A DNA stretch of 64,000 nucleotides from Micromonospora sp. M71_S20 (lineage in GTDB: Bacteria; Actinomycetota; Actinomycetes; Mycobacteriales; Micromonosporaceae): assembly GCF_003664255.1 (NCBI RefSeq), contig NZ_RCCV01000001.1:2976001-3040000 (forward strand), given 5' to 3'. A program made the translations under genes and the position numbers. Positions 53,831-62,197 of this stretch are shown piece after piece; the first letter of the stretch is position 1; each line of letters starts with the position of its first letter. The notes under the pieces were generated by a model. The model was not told where the DNA came from. It ran no database searches and was given only the letters and a program-made list of their open reading frames with translations.

Positions 53831-55621
53831 GTGTTGGCGGCGGTACCGGCCGAGCATCCGGTGGTCGGGGTGGTGCACACCGCCGGAGTCCTCGACGACG
53901 GGGTGATCGAGGCGTTGACGCCGCAGCGGCTGGAGACGGTGCTGCGGGCCAAGGCCGACGCGGCGTGGTGGCTGCACGAACTGACCCAGGATATGGATCT
54001 CGCGTTGTTCGTGGTGTATTCCTCGGCCGCGGCCACCCTCGGGGCACCAGGACAGGGTAACTACGCCGCGGCCAACGCCGTTCTGGACGCCCTGGCGCTA
54101 CGACGGCAGGCCGCGGGTCTGGTCGGACAGTCGCTGGCGTGGGGACTGTGGGCCCCACAGTCGGCGATGACCGGGCATCTCGACGAGGTCGACCTGGACC
54201 GGATGCGACGCAGCGGCATCCTTGCCATGTCCTCCGAGCAGGGCCTGGCGTTGTTCGACGCGGCGGTGCGTACTGACCGGCCGCAGCTGGTGCCGATCCG
54301 GGTGGACGTGGCCGCGCTGCGTCGTGCCGGGGCCGGTGGCGTGCCGCCGTTGTGGCGGGTGTTGGCTGGTGGCACGACCCGCCGGGCGGCGACCACAGCC
54401 GATACGCGGGTGGACCTGGCCGCCAGGCTGGCCGCTATGGGAGTCGAGGAACGCCAGCGGACAGTCCTGGAACTGGTACGGACACAAGCCGCCGTCGTGC
54501 TCGGCCACACCGACCCAACGACGATCGACCCGGACAGCGCGTTCCGCGAACTCGGCTTCGACTCGTTGACCGCGGTGGAACTACGTAACCGGCTGGCCAC
54601 CGCCACCGGCCTGTCGTTGCCGGCCACGCTGGTCTTCGACCATCCCGCCCCGGAGGTGTTGACCGATCATCTGATGAACAAGCTGGCCTCCGCCGTGAGT
54701 GCCGGCAGCGACCGCAGTACCGGAGCCGAATCGGCCGGCTCGGGAGCCGTTCGAGTGTCGAACCTCGCGGAGATGTACATGCAGGCCGAGGTCGACGGCA
54801 GACACGACGAGTTCTCCGACGTGATCGGGCGATTGGCGAAGCTCCGCCAGACGTTCGGTGTGGACACGGCCGACGAGGCGGTCCGGCCTCCCACACGGGT
54901 CGCCACCGGCGACGGCAAGCCCAAGTTGTACCTCTTCACCCCATACGTAGCCCCGGCCAATTTCCAATATGCGCGGCTGGCGTTGGCCTTCCAAGGCACC
55001 CGTGACGTGTCGGTGTTGCACCCGCCCGGCTTCCATGCCGGTGAGAAACTGCCGGAGAACATCGAGGCGATGACTCTCGCGTACGCCGAGACAATCATCC
55101 GAGACAACGCGAACGGCGAAGAATTCGCACTGGGCGGCCACTCCAGCGGTGGGCTGATCGCCCACCGGGTTGCTGCCAAGCTGGCGCGGATGGGCGTGGC
55201 GCCGGCTGGTGTCATTCTGCTCGATACACCCTCGCAGGCAGACCTTCAAACCGTATCGGAGGACGGGCCGCTGTGGCGAAAGCAGATTTTTGAGGGACTC
55301 AGGCGGACTGGCGATGACGGCGATGACAGCTGGGTCTTCGCGATGGTCCATTACCTCTCCCTCCAGTGGTGGCCTGCGGAGCAAATCGAGATACCGACGC
55401 TCCAGGTCCGTGCATCCGAACGGATCAGCGGACCGGCAGACAATAACGACTGGATGTTCACCTGGAGCTACGCCACCACAGTCACGTTGGCAGATGTGCC
55501 AGGAAATCATGTACAAATAACCGACCAATACGCTTCGGTGAGCGCGTTGGCGGTCAATGACTGGTTCTCCCACTCGCCCGAGGAGCGCCCAGCGTTCGTA
55601 GACTACCGGGGGTCAAAGTAG
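53831..55621 (+). CDS. Modular PKS fragment 9: module 3 KR-ACP and thioesterase
   Basis: Final 596-codon open frame. KR3 continues with [20 protein letters not shown] (LDD, B-type) and [23 protein letters not shown]3 has [20 protein letters not shown]; then a docking-free linker and a type I thioesterase (about 54920-55600) with LYLFTPYVAPANFQYARLAL, the nucleophile in GGHSSGGLIAHRVA, and the histidine in VPGNHVQI. A TE fused to the last module ends the assembly line, so this is the complete set of three extension modules. The TE releases the chain as acid or lactone; which is not deducible here. Confidence 0.88.
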   Translation: MLAAVPAEHPVVGVVHTAGVLDDGVIEALTPQRLETVLRAKADAAWWLHELTQDMDLALFVVYSSAAATLGAPGQGNYAAANAVLDALALRRQAAGLVGQSLAWGLWAPQSAMTGHLDEVDLDRMRRSGILAMSSEQGLALFDAAVRTDRPQLVPIRVDVAALRRAGAGGVPPLWRVLAGGTTRRAATTADTRVDLAARLAAMGVEERQRTVLELVRTQAAVVLGHTDPTTIDPDSAFRELGFDSLTAVELRNRLATATGLSLPATLVFDHPAPEVLTDHLMNKLASAVSAGSDRSTGAESAGSGAVRVSNLAEMYMQAEVDGRHDEFSDVIGRLAKLRQTFGVDTADEAVRPPTRVATGDGKPKLYLFTPYVAPANFQYARLALAFQGTRDVSVLHPPGFHAGEKLPENIEAMTLAYAETIIRDNANGEEFALGGHSSGGLIAHRVAAKLARMGVAPAGVILLDTPSQADLQTVSEDGPLWRKQIFEGLRRTGDDGDDSWVFAMVHYLSLQWWPAEQIEIPTLQVRASERISGPADNNDWMFTWSYATTVTLADVPGNHVQITDQYASVSALAVNDWFSHSPEERPAFVDYRGSK

Positions 55622-55875
55622 ATGGGGCCCTCCCGAGCTCAATCAATTCTAAGCGAGCTCAATGGGCTCAGCTTTGCTGAGCCACCGAATCCTGACTCGG
55701 GTGGGGGACCACCAACCTGTTCGGAGTTGACCCGGCAGGTCGCCTTGTGGGTCGAGGATCCGCAGGTGGCAGAGATGATGTTGGTGAGCACCTCCCGCCG
55801 GGGTTTGACCCAGCAGGTGACTGACCTCGGGGTCCTTTCCGCGATTTGTCGGCCTCCGCCGGTGGGGGCCTGTCT
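55622..55875. other. Spacer between PKS stop and IS5 relic
   Basis: About 250 bases. An 89-codon frame (from 55622) is open but has no recognised motif and no ribosome site distinct from the PKS end. No terminator hairpin is obvious. Confidence 0.35.
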
Positions 55876-56765
55876 CGCTAAGAACTCCTAACTGTGGGTG
55901 CGTTGGAGTTGGCGCCAGCAGATGAGGGCGCAGGCGAGGCTGAGGAAGGCTTCGTGGATGTCGTCGCGGATCTCCCAGCGGATGCGGAGGCGGCGGAACC
56001 AGTGCAGCCAGGCGATAGTGCGTTCCACGATCATCGTTTGGTGCCGAGGCCGGAGCCGTGGGGTGTGCCGCGTCGGGCGATGACGGGGGTGACGCCGGGC
56101 GCGGATCTGGCGACGGTGGCTGGCGTAGTCGTAGCCCCGATCGGTGTACAGCCGGTCGGGGCGCCGCCGTGGTGGTCCCGGGCGTCCGCCGATGGGTGAG
56201 ATGGCGTCGAGCAGGGCGGTGGTCTGGGTGGAGTCGTGCCTGTTCCCGCCGGTCAGCGTGACCGCGAGGGGGATGCCGCCGGCGTCGGTGATGACGTGGT
56301 GTTTCGAGCCAGGCTTGCGGCGGTCGACCGGGCTCGGACCGGTTTTGGGCCGCCCTTGAGCGCCCGGATGTGGGAGCCGTCGATCATCGCCCTCGACAGG
56401 TCCAACTGGCCCGCGCCCCGCAGCCGGGCCAGGAGCACCTCGTGCAGCCCCCGGCGTCGTTCCAGTCCCGTAACCTGCGCCAGCAGGTCATCCCCGAGCC
56501 GAACCCAACTCCTGCGGCAGGAACTCCCACGGAATCGCGGTGTAGAGCACGAACAAAATCCCACACAGCACCTTCCGGTCATCCAGCGGCTTACGCCCCG
56601 GATACCGGCTCCGCCGTGGTGGGCGGGGTGGCACCAGCGGCGCGATCTCGGCCCACAACTCGTCCGAGACGATCCACGGCGGCTGCTCACCCCTCCTCAC
56701 GTTCAGACGAAACGACCCTCACGTCCAGTCGGTTACGCCCAACATCATAAGTTAGGACCTCTAAG
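55876..56765 (-). mobile_element. Degenerate IS5-family insertion sequence
   Basis: Roughly 890 bases with related ends: TAAGAACTCCTAACT at the left and, reversed, TTAGAGGTCCTAACT at the right. It contains the frameshifted transposase at 55888-56700. Probably immobile. Confidence 0.65.
55888..56700 (-). pseudogene. IS5-family transposase, frameshifted
   Basis: Starts intact as WIVSDELWAEIAPLVPPRPP and ILFVLYTAIPWEFLPQELG, the DUF4096-type N-terminus. The frame then changes, giving LHEVLLARLRGAGQLDLSRA and MIDGSHIRALKGGPK with the first catalytic aspartate, and further changes lead to a C-terminus whose reverse reading ends LQRTHS. At least two or three frame changes are needed. Inactive. Confidence 0.78.
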
Positions 56766-56785
56766 GGTGTTTCCGGCGATCTTGG

Positions 56786-56866
56786 TTAGTAGGTTTCAGC
56801 GGCGGGGAAGCGGTCGCTGAAGGTGATGGCGAAGGCGTTCAACGCGGGTTTCCAGCGCGGCCGAAC
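56786..56866 (-). pseudogene. IS256-family transposase, C-terminal tip
   Basis: 27 codons read [19 protein letters not shown] then PAAETY and stop, the conserved end of mutator-type (IS256) transposases. The IS end-like GTGTTTCCGGCGATCTTGG follows at about 56768. Everything else of this element is gone. Confidence 0.6.
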
Positions 56867-56899
56867 CACCCGGCGGTGTCAGTGCCGAGCCGGACGGCC

Positions 56900-57140
56900 A
56901 TGCGCTGGGCCGGTCCCGTGGCGGGTTGACCACGAAGCTGTACCTGGGCTGCGAGCAGGGCCAGAAACCCCTCGCCATCGTGCCGACCGCCGGGCACCGC
57001 ACATCTACCAGCAGCGCCACGCCGTGGAGTGCGGCATCAACCGGCTCAAGCGCAACCGAGCCGTGGCCACCCGGTTCGACAAGCTCGCTGTCCGCTACGA
57101 AGCCACAGTCCACCTCGCCGCCATCAACGAGTGGCTGTGA
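56900..57140 (+). pseudogene. IS5-family transposase, internally deleted C-terminal fragment
   Basis: Reads [20 protein letters not shown], then after a deletion and frame change [20 protein letters not shown] and [20 protein letters not shown], stopping at 57140. The last segments are the catalytic-glutamate end of IS5-like enzymes. Confidence 0.7.
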
Positions 57141-57168
57141 CCGACTTCGACACAGGTCCTAGGTGGAC

Positions 57169-59862
57169 CTACTCGACGGAGCCCACCCCTATTTCCCGGT
57201 ACTCCCCGAGCCACCCCGTCGCGCGATGGTCGCCCCGCCAGGTGAACACGACGACGCCCAGGTCTCCGTCCCCGGGCGGGAAGGTAGTACCCGCCGTGCC
57301 CCGGCGGATCGGCTCCGCGCGGTGGGTGCGGCCGGCCCAGACCGTCACCACCGCGCCGGAAGGACCGGTCGCGACGACGTCCCGGCCGGAGACCGCGATC
57401 GCGCATCCAGTGGCCCGCTCGTACAGCAGCTGCCGGTAGGCGCTCTCCGGCAACCGGCAGGCGCGAGGCGGCCTGCCGGGCGGCCAGTCCGGCGCAGTGT
57501 GGCCGTTGCCGACGGCCGCGTGCCAAAGCTCAGGCACCGCGTCGGCCAGATGCACGGGCGTGGCCATCAGCTCGCAGATCCACAGGAGCCTGCCCGCTCC
57601 GCGTGGCGGCCGGCAGCGCCGCCACCTGACCCGGCGGCCGAGGTCTCCGGCGACCACCGCGACCCACGGGTGGACCGTGCCGAGCAGGCCCTGGCTCGCG
57701 AGCCAGTGCAGGTACCGGGGAGCGTCCTCGAGGATGGGATAGATCGCGGCGTACGGCATGCCCGCGATAGTGGTGACGCTCTCGCCGAACAGCTCCGGCG
57801 CGTTCGCTACCGCGAGCAGGGCAGCCTGGGCCAGGTCGCCGCGCTGAGGCTCGGGCAGGTTGGTCGCTGCCGCCGCGGGCTCCGCCGGCGGGCCGGTCGG
57901 CACGACCCCGGAGTTGATGATGCCGGCGACCGCGTTCCTGGCTTCCTCGGGCACGGCGACCTGCGCGAGCTTGGGCACCAGCGTCGCGACAGTACGGATG
58001 AGCGCGCGCTCGGCCTCGGCGGCGCTGGCGGGTACCGGTAGGTCGTTCAACGTCCGGCGCAAGTGGTCGCATACCGTGGCCGGGACCATGAGCCGTGCGG
58101 TGAGCTGGCCGAGGTCGGTCGGGGCCAGGAGCGTTTCCTCGAGGTCACTCCCGGCGTCTGCCGGTGTGTCAGCGACCATGCCCGCGCCGGCGAGGAACTG
58201 GATGGCCTGCCGCAGCGGACCGAGGCTGCGACGGCCCTGCTGGTGGGCCAGCGTCCCGACCCACCAGCGGTCAGCCGCTGTCCGCGAGGTCACCTCCTCC
58301 CGTACCACCTCACCGAGGACATGGTCGGGCAGGCTGGACTGGATCTGTGACCGCACCACGTATCCCTCGGTCAGCCGTGCCTGCCAGGCCGGCCGTTCGC
58401 TGTCGTCGACGATGAGGAACGCCCAACCTTGGTCCTCACCCGCGCCGACCCGTCCGGCGCGGCCGAACATCTGCTGGACGGTGGCCACGTCCAAGCCGTC
58501 CAGCCCGACCTGGGTGTCGCGGACGACGACAGCGCGCGCGGGCAGGTTGACCCCGGCGGCCACGGTCGGCGTGGCGACGAGGACGTCGAACTGCCGGGCG
58601 CGGAAGGCCGCCTCGGCGTCCCGCCGGTACGGCCAATCCTTGTAGTGCAGGCCCACGCCGGCCTGGCCGCACACCATGTGCACCTGCGCGGCATCGTCCG
58701 GCCTGACCCGGGTGGTGTCCACGCCCCGGCTGGCCGCGAGCAGCAGCGCGGTCCGGCGTACGTTGCGTTTGCTGCCACAGAACACCAGTACGCTGCCGCC
58801 GTCGGCGGTCACGAGGCGGCTTATCACGGTCGCCAGCCGGCTTCGGGAGGCTTCCGTCACGTTCCAGTCGGCGTGCGCCGCGACCGCGGGCAACTGCCAG
58901 GTCAGCCGGCTGGACCGCCACGTCAAGTGCAGCAGCCGGGCCCGCAGCCAGACGGCGATCTCCTCCGCGTTGCCGACCGTGGCCGACAACCCGACCACCC
59001 GGATCGGCGGCTGGGCGTCGCGCATCCGGGCCAGCATTGCCTCCAGCGTGGGACCACGAGCGGGATCGCCGAGCAGATGGATCTCGTCGACGATCAAGCA
59101 GTCGACCTCCGCCAGCGCCTCCCGCAGGGCCGAGCTGCGCGAGACGGCCTCGAACTTCTCAGTGGTCGCCAGCCACAGATCGGCCTCCCGCATCCGGTCC
59201 GCGTCGACGGCGTACTCGCCGGAGAGGCGCTCGACCCGCACCCCCTTTGCCTTCCAGGCCTCCAGGTCGTGGTTGAGCTCATCGGTGAGCGAGCGTTGGG
59301 GTACCAGCCAGACCGCCTTCCGGCGCCGCAGGAGCACGCTCTTGAGCGCGGCGGCCATGCCCATCACCGTTTTGCCCGCTCCCGTGGGTGCGACGACGAG
59401 CAGGTTCTCGTCGCCGTCGAGGATGGCGGGAAGCACCTGTGCCTGGGCCGGGTTGAATGTCGGGTACGGGAAGAAAGGGGACAGGGTGGGCGGCAGCAGG
59501 CCGTTGGTGGCGACTGAACCGGCATCCGGTGATGGTGCGCCGTCGTACGCCTGCCACGTCAGCGCGAAGGCGTCCCGCGCGGCTACCGCGGCGGCGCCGC
59601 TCGCCCGGCTCGGCCGTCGGGTGGGGCCACGCAGCAGCGCACACGGGTAGGTGACCGACTGGAGCGACCGTTCAGACGGATCGTCCGGGAGGCGGCGGAT
59701 GGCCTCGTCCTCGACGAGGTGCGGGACTCGCCGCACCTCGGCACCCTCGGCGGCGAGCTTGTCCGCCAGGACGGTGAACCGCGGATCAGCGGGGAGCAGG
59801 ACGCGGACGTCGGTGCGGTCCGTGATGGGCGGCAGGGGCAGATCCGGGTCGGCGATCTTCAT
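57169..59862 (-). CDS. Ski2/Hel308-like superfamily 2 helicase
   Basis: An 897-residue nucleic acid helicase. After a 130-residue unknown N-terminal region come a Q-motif-like FNPAQAQVLPAILDG, Walker A APTGAGKT (158-165), motif Ia PQRSLTDEL, motif II DEIH (259-262), motif III GLSAT (291-295), motif IV SVLVFCGSKRNVRRTALLLA, motif V VATPTVAAGVNLPARAVVVR and motif VI QMFGRAGRVG. The C-terminal 400 residues resemble the winged-helix and ratchet region of Hel308/Ski2 proteins only loosely. The ATG at 59862 is chosen because the upstream extension (to 60372) runs through an unrelated recD2 fragment. Intact and alone on its strand. DNA repair or phage defence are possible roles; none is shown by the sequence. 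Confidence 0.88.
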   Translation of the reverse strand: MKIADPDLPLPPITDRTDVRVLLPADPRFTVLADKLAAEGAEVRRVPHLVEDEAIRRLPDDPSERSLQSVTYPCALLRGPTRRPSRASGAAAVAARDAFALTWQAYDGAPSPDAGSVATNGLLPPTLSPFFPYPTFNPAQAQVLPAILDGDENLLVVAPTGAGKTVMGMAAALKSVLLRRRKAVWLVPQRSLTDELNHDLEAWKAKGVRVERLSGEYAVDADRMREADLWLATTEKFEAVSRSSALREALAEVDCLIVDEIHLLGDPARGPTLEAMLARMRDAQPPIRVVGLSATVGNAEEIAVWLRARLLHLTWRSSRLTWQLPAVAAHADWNVTEASRSRLATVISRLVTADGGSVLVFCGSKRNVRRTALLLAASRGVDTTRVRPDDAAQVHMVCGQAGVGLHYKDWPYRRDAEAAFRARQFDVLVATPTVAAGVNLPARAVVVRDTQVGLDGLDVATVQQMFGRAGRVGAGEDQGWAFLIVDDSERPAWQARLTEGYVVRSQIQSSLPDHVLGEVVREEVTSRTAADRWWVGTLAHQQGRRSLGPLRQAIQFLAGAGMVADTPADAGSDLEETLLAPTDLGQLTARLMVPATVCDHLRRTLNDLPVPASAAEAERALIRTVATLVPKLAQVAVPEEARNAVAGIINSGVVPTGPPAEPAAAATNLPEPQRGDLAQAALLAVANAPELFGESVTTIAGMPYAAIYPILEDAPRYLHWLASQGLLGTVHPWVAVVAGDLGRRVRWRRCRPPRGAGRLLWICELMATPVHLADAVPELWHAAVGNGHTAPDWPPGRPPRACRLPESAYRQLLYERATGCAIAVSGRDVVATGPSGAVVTVWAGRTHRAEPIRRGTAGTTFPPGDGDLGVVVFTWRGDHRATGWLGEYREIGVGSVE

Positions 59863-60084
59863 CCACAGCAACCCTCGGTCGCGAGGGCCGGCCCGACTCG
59901 TCCCGTCCACCGTTGTTCGCCACGCCCTCACCGCCGTCGACTCCGGACCGTCGAACCTTACCGGTGGGCCCGAGGGCGGCCGGCCGGCGGGTGCTCGGCC
60001 GCCACTCTCGCCAGGCGGCCGCCCTGGGATCATCTCCTCCGATGACGGCCACCCCCGCACCTGGCAGCACGGAACGGTCGTCCA

Positions 60085-60470
60085 GGCTTGCTCGAGCGGG
60101 TCGCCTACGTCAACGAGGAGACCGGCTACACGATCGCCCTCGTCGCCACCAGCCGGCTCCGGCACCGGCATGTTGACCGGGGTGGGTCCCTGCTGGGTGT
60201 GCAGCCGGCGAGAGCCTGTGAATGGTCGGTTGCTGGGGATGACACCGGAAGTACAGGCTGCAATTCGAGGTCCAGTCGTACACGACGATCCTGCCGCCAC
60301 CGTCCAAGGCATCAAAACGCTATCCGGCTCCGGACTGATCGAGGGCATCGGGCCCAAGACCGCCGCCCGCATCGTCGAAACTTCTCGGCACGGATGCGCT
60401 GCAGATCATCGAGGAAGAACTGGGCCGGCTCGTCGAGGCGAGCGTGTCAGCGTCCCGGGGACCAAGTGAG
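60085..60470 (+). pseudogene. RecD2-type helicase, N-terminal fragment
   Basis: Across frame changes the strand reads LLERVAYVNEETGYTIALVA, GSLLGVQPA, then QFEVQSYTTILPATVQGIK-like residues, SGLIEGIGPKTAARIVE and DALQIIEEELGRLVE. This is the N-terminal OB and helix-hairpin-helix region of RecD2. It stops before any ATPase motif, about 100 bases short of attachment copy 3. Confidence 0.7.
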
Positions 60471-60572
60471 GACCACACGGCCCGCGCGATGGTGCGCGGC
60501 ACGACGTCGACCGCACGGCCTGATCTTGGGGATAGCGTGCGTGACGTGCGTCAAGGTGTGGCGAAGCGTCCT

Positions 60573-60614
60573 GGGGTCAAGGGGTCGTCGGTTCGAATCC
60601 GGCCGTCCCGACAA
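60573..60614 (+). repeat. Attachment-site core, copy 3 (right end of island)
   Basis: 42 bases identical to 13691-13732. Upstream it matches the flank of copy 2, downstream it matches the flank of copy 1 for about 240 bases. It is only the tRNA 3' half and not a functional tRNA gene. Confidence 0.92.
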
Positions 60615-60860
60615 AGTGTTATCGCAGGTCAGAAGGCTGATTCGAGTATTCGAGTCGGCCTTCTTGGGTTTCTGGGGGACCACTTCGGTCAAGTGCGCCG
60701 TCTGGTAGCGCTCCTTGACCGCCGGTCAAGCTTCACCGGCCAGAGCGGTTGAGTGCCGAATTCTTCTTCTGCTGTGACAAGGCGGCCCGCAAGCAGGCCG
60801 CGCCGGCCCGGCCTCGGCCTGCTGGCGACCTCCGGCCGGCATCGGCCGGGCCGCATGAGT
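60615..60860 (+). repeat. Duplicated tRNA-downstream flank
   Basis: Imperfect copy of about 13733-13960, including the tRNA terminator hairpin, an inverted pair CGGTCAAG/CTTGACCG (about 13803-13840 and 60687-60722) and CTGCTGGCGACCTCCGGCCG. The inverted pair could be integrase arm sites, or a second terminator. Confidence 0.75.
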
Positions 60861-61195
60861 TACGACTTGGCGGTCTGGGAAGGCGAATTGCCGGCCGATG
60901 ACGGCGCTGCTGGCGAGGTTTACGTCCAGCACGTCGATGGCCGACTGCGCCAGCAGCGTGAGCAGGATAGAGCGCTCCGGCTCGCGCCGCTGTAACGCCT
61001 GCTCGGTCAGCCGCCGCCTGACCCAGCCAGGAACAGGCGCCGCTCCGTTGGCAGCATCGACAGATCCAGGGTGTAGGCCGGGGCAGCCAGTCAGGTGGCC
61101 AAAGCGGGTGACGTAGCCATCGAACGTCTGTGCGCTCGGCGGAGGCCGGCTCCAGCCACGGGTCGGCGGCGGGGTTCGGCCGGGAGGCTGCCGCC
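60855..61195. other. Junction debris right of the island
   Basis: The plus strand opens MSYDLAVWEGELPADDGAAG at 60855, the start of a protein type I associate with actinobacteria, but diverges within 20 codons. The minus strand 60890-61120 has an open stretch (EPERSILLTLLAQSAIDVLD) that I do not recognise. Neither is a complete gene; both look like truncated remains at the junction. Confidence 0.35.
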
Positions 61196-61588
61196 CTATG
61201 GTGCGTCGATGACTTCGCGGCCGAGGGGCCAGAGCGCGGCGGGGACGAGTTTGAAGTTGGCGATGCCGAACGGGATGCCGATGACCGTGACGCAGAGGGC
61301 GATGCCGGCGAGGATGTGGGACAGCGCCAACCACCACCCGGCCAGCACCACCCAGAGGACGTTGGCCAGCCCTGACGCGATCCCGGCGCCGGGCTTGGGC
61401 ACGACGGTGCGGCCGAACGGCCACAGGGAGTAGACGGCCAGGCGTAGCGACGCGACGCCGAACGGGATCGTGACGACCAGAGCGAAGCAGATCAGCGCGG
61501 CGATGCCGTAGCCAGCGGCGAGCACGAGACCCCCGCCGAAGACGAGCCACAGTACGTTGAGCACAAACCGGATCATGTCTTTGAGCAT
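61196..61588 (-). CDS. YccF-domain inner membrane protein
   Basis: 130 residues with two copies of the YccF repeat: ALVVTIPFGVASLRLAVYSL WPFGR in the first half and CVTVIGIPFGIANFKLVPAA LWPLGR in the second, each following a hydrophobic helix pair. The double IPFGxAxxxL...WPxGR pattern is diagnostic. The ATG at 61588 is taken because the frame upstream to 61744 does not resemble the family. Function of YccF proteins is unknown. A short inverted repeat (about 61599-61617) lies in the 5' leader. Confidence 0.88.
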   Translation of the reverse strand: MLKDMIRFVLNVLWLVFGGGLVLAAGYGIAALICFALVVTIPFGVASLRLAVYSLWPFGRTVVPKPGAGIASGLANVLWVVLAGWWLALSHILAGIALCVTVIGIPFGIANFKLVPAALWPLGREVIDAP

Positions 61589-61743
61589 GACTGCCGGGCG
61601 CCACCCTGGGTGGCGCTGCGGAAGGGGCCGCTCGTCGGCTTCGACGACGGGTGTGTTGACGGGCTTCAAAGGGCAACGAGGCAGCCGGGTGCCGCGATCG
61701 GTCGGGCGACTCACGGCGGTTTCGGCACTCGCAGGGCAGGGCA

Positions 61744-62058
61744 ATGATCGGAGCCGACGACAACAGCTCTGGAGGGATGGCTCTCGTGGAGGTCACCGGC
61801 TTCTTCACCGCGATCATCATCGGCCTGATCATCGGCGCACTCGGTCGGCTGGTCGTACCCGGCAAGCAGACCATCCCCATCTGGCTGACGCTGCTCATCG
61901 GTGTGGTCGCCGCGATTCTCGGCACCCTCGTCGCCGGTGCACTCGGTGTCGACGACACCGCCGGTGTCGACTGGATCGAACTGGCCATCCAGGTCGTCTT
62001 CGCCGCGATCGGCGTGGCCGTCGCCGCCGGCGCCTACGGCCGCCGCCGCATCCACTGA
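61744..62058 (+). CDS. GlsB/YeaQ/YmgE-family small membrane protein
   Basis: 104 residues (93 if ATG 61777 is used). Three hydrophobic helices: FFTAIIIGLIIGALGRLVVPG with the family's GxxxGxLxRLxxPG-type signature, IPIWLTLLIGVVAAILGTLV, and IELAIQVVFAAIGVAVAAGA, ending GRRRIH. Often labelled transglycosylase-associated, but the biochemical role is not established; members are linked to stress responses. ATG 61744 has GCAGGGCA upstream; ATG 61777 has GGAGGG directly abutting. Confidence 0.85.
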   Translation: MIGADDNSSGGMALVEVTGFFTAIIIGLIIGALGRLVVPGKQTIPIWLTLLIGVVAAILGTLVAGALGVDDTAGVDWIELAIQVVFAAIGVAVAAGAYGRRRIH

Positions 62059-62197
62059 CCGTCACACCGCCCGTACCGCCGGCCCGCCCCTCAATGCGGG
62101 CCGGCGGCGTGCTGCCGGCACCTGCGGCACCACCCCGCCGCACCGCTGGCACAACTGACCACCCACACCCATGACGTACGACGAGGGGGAACAACTG

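Noticed and set aside
55622..55891. 89-codon open frame after the PKS
   Set aside because: No recognisable domain and weak coding bias; it is in the spacer before a degraded IS element.
60573..60646. Second tRNA-Pro gene at the island's right end
   Set aside because: Only the 3' half matches; the upstream bases cannot form the acceptor and D arms.
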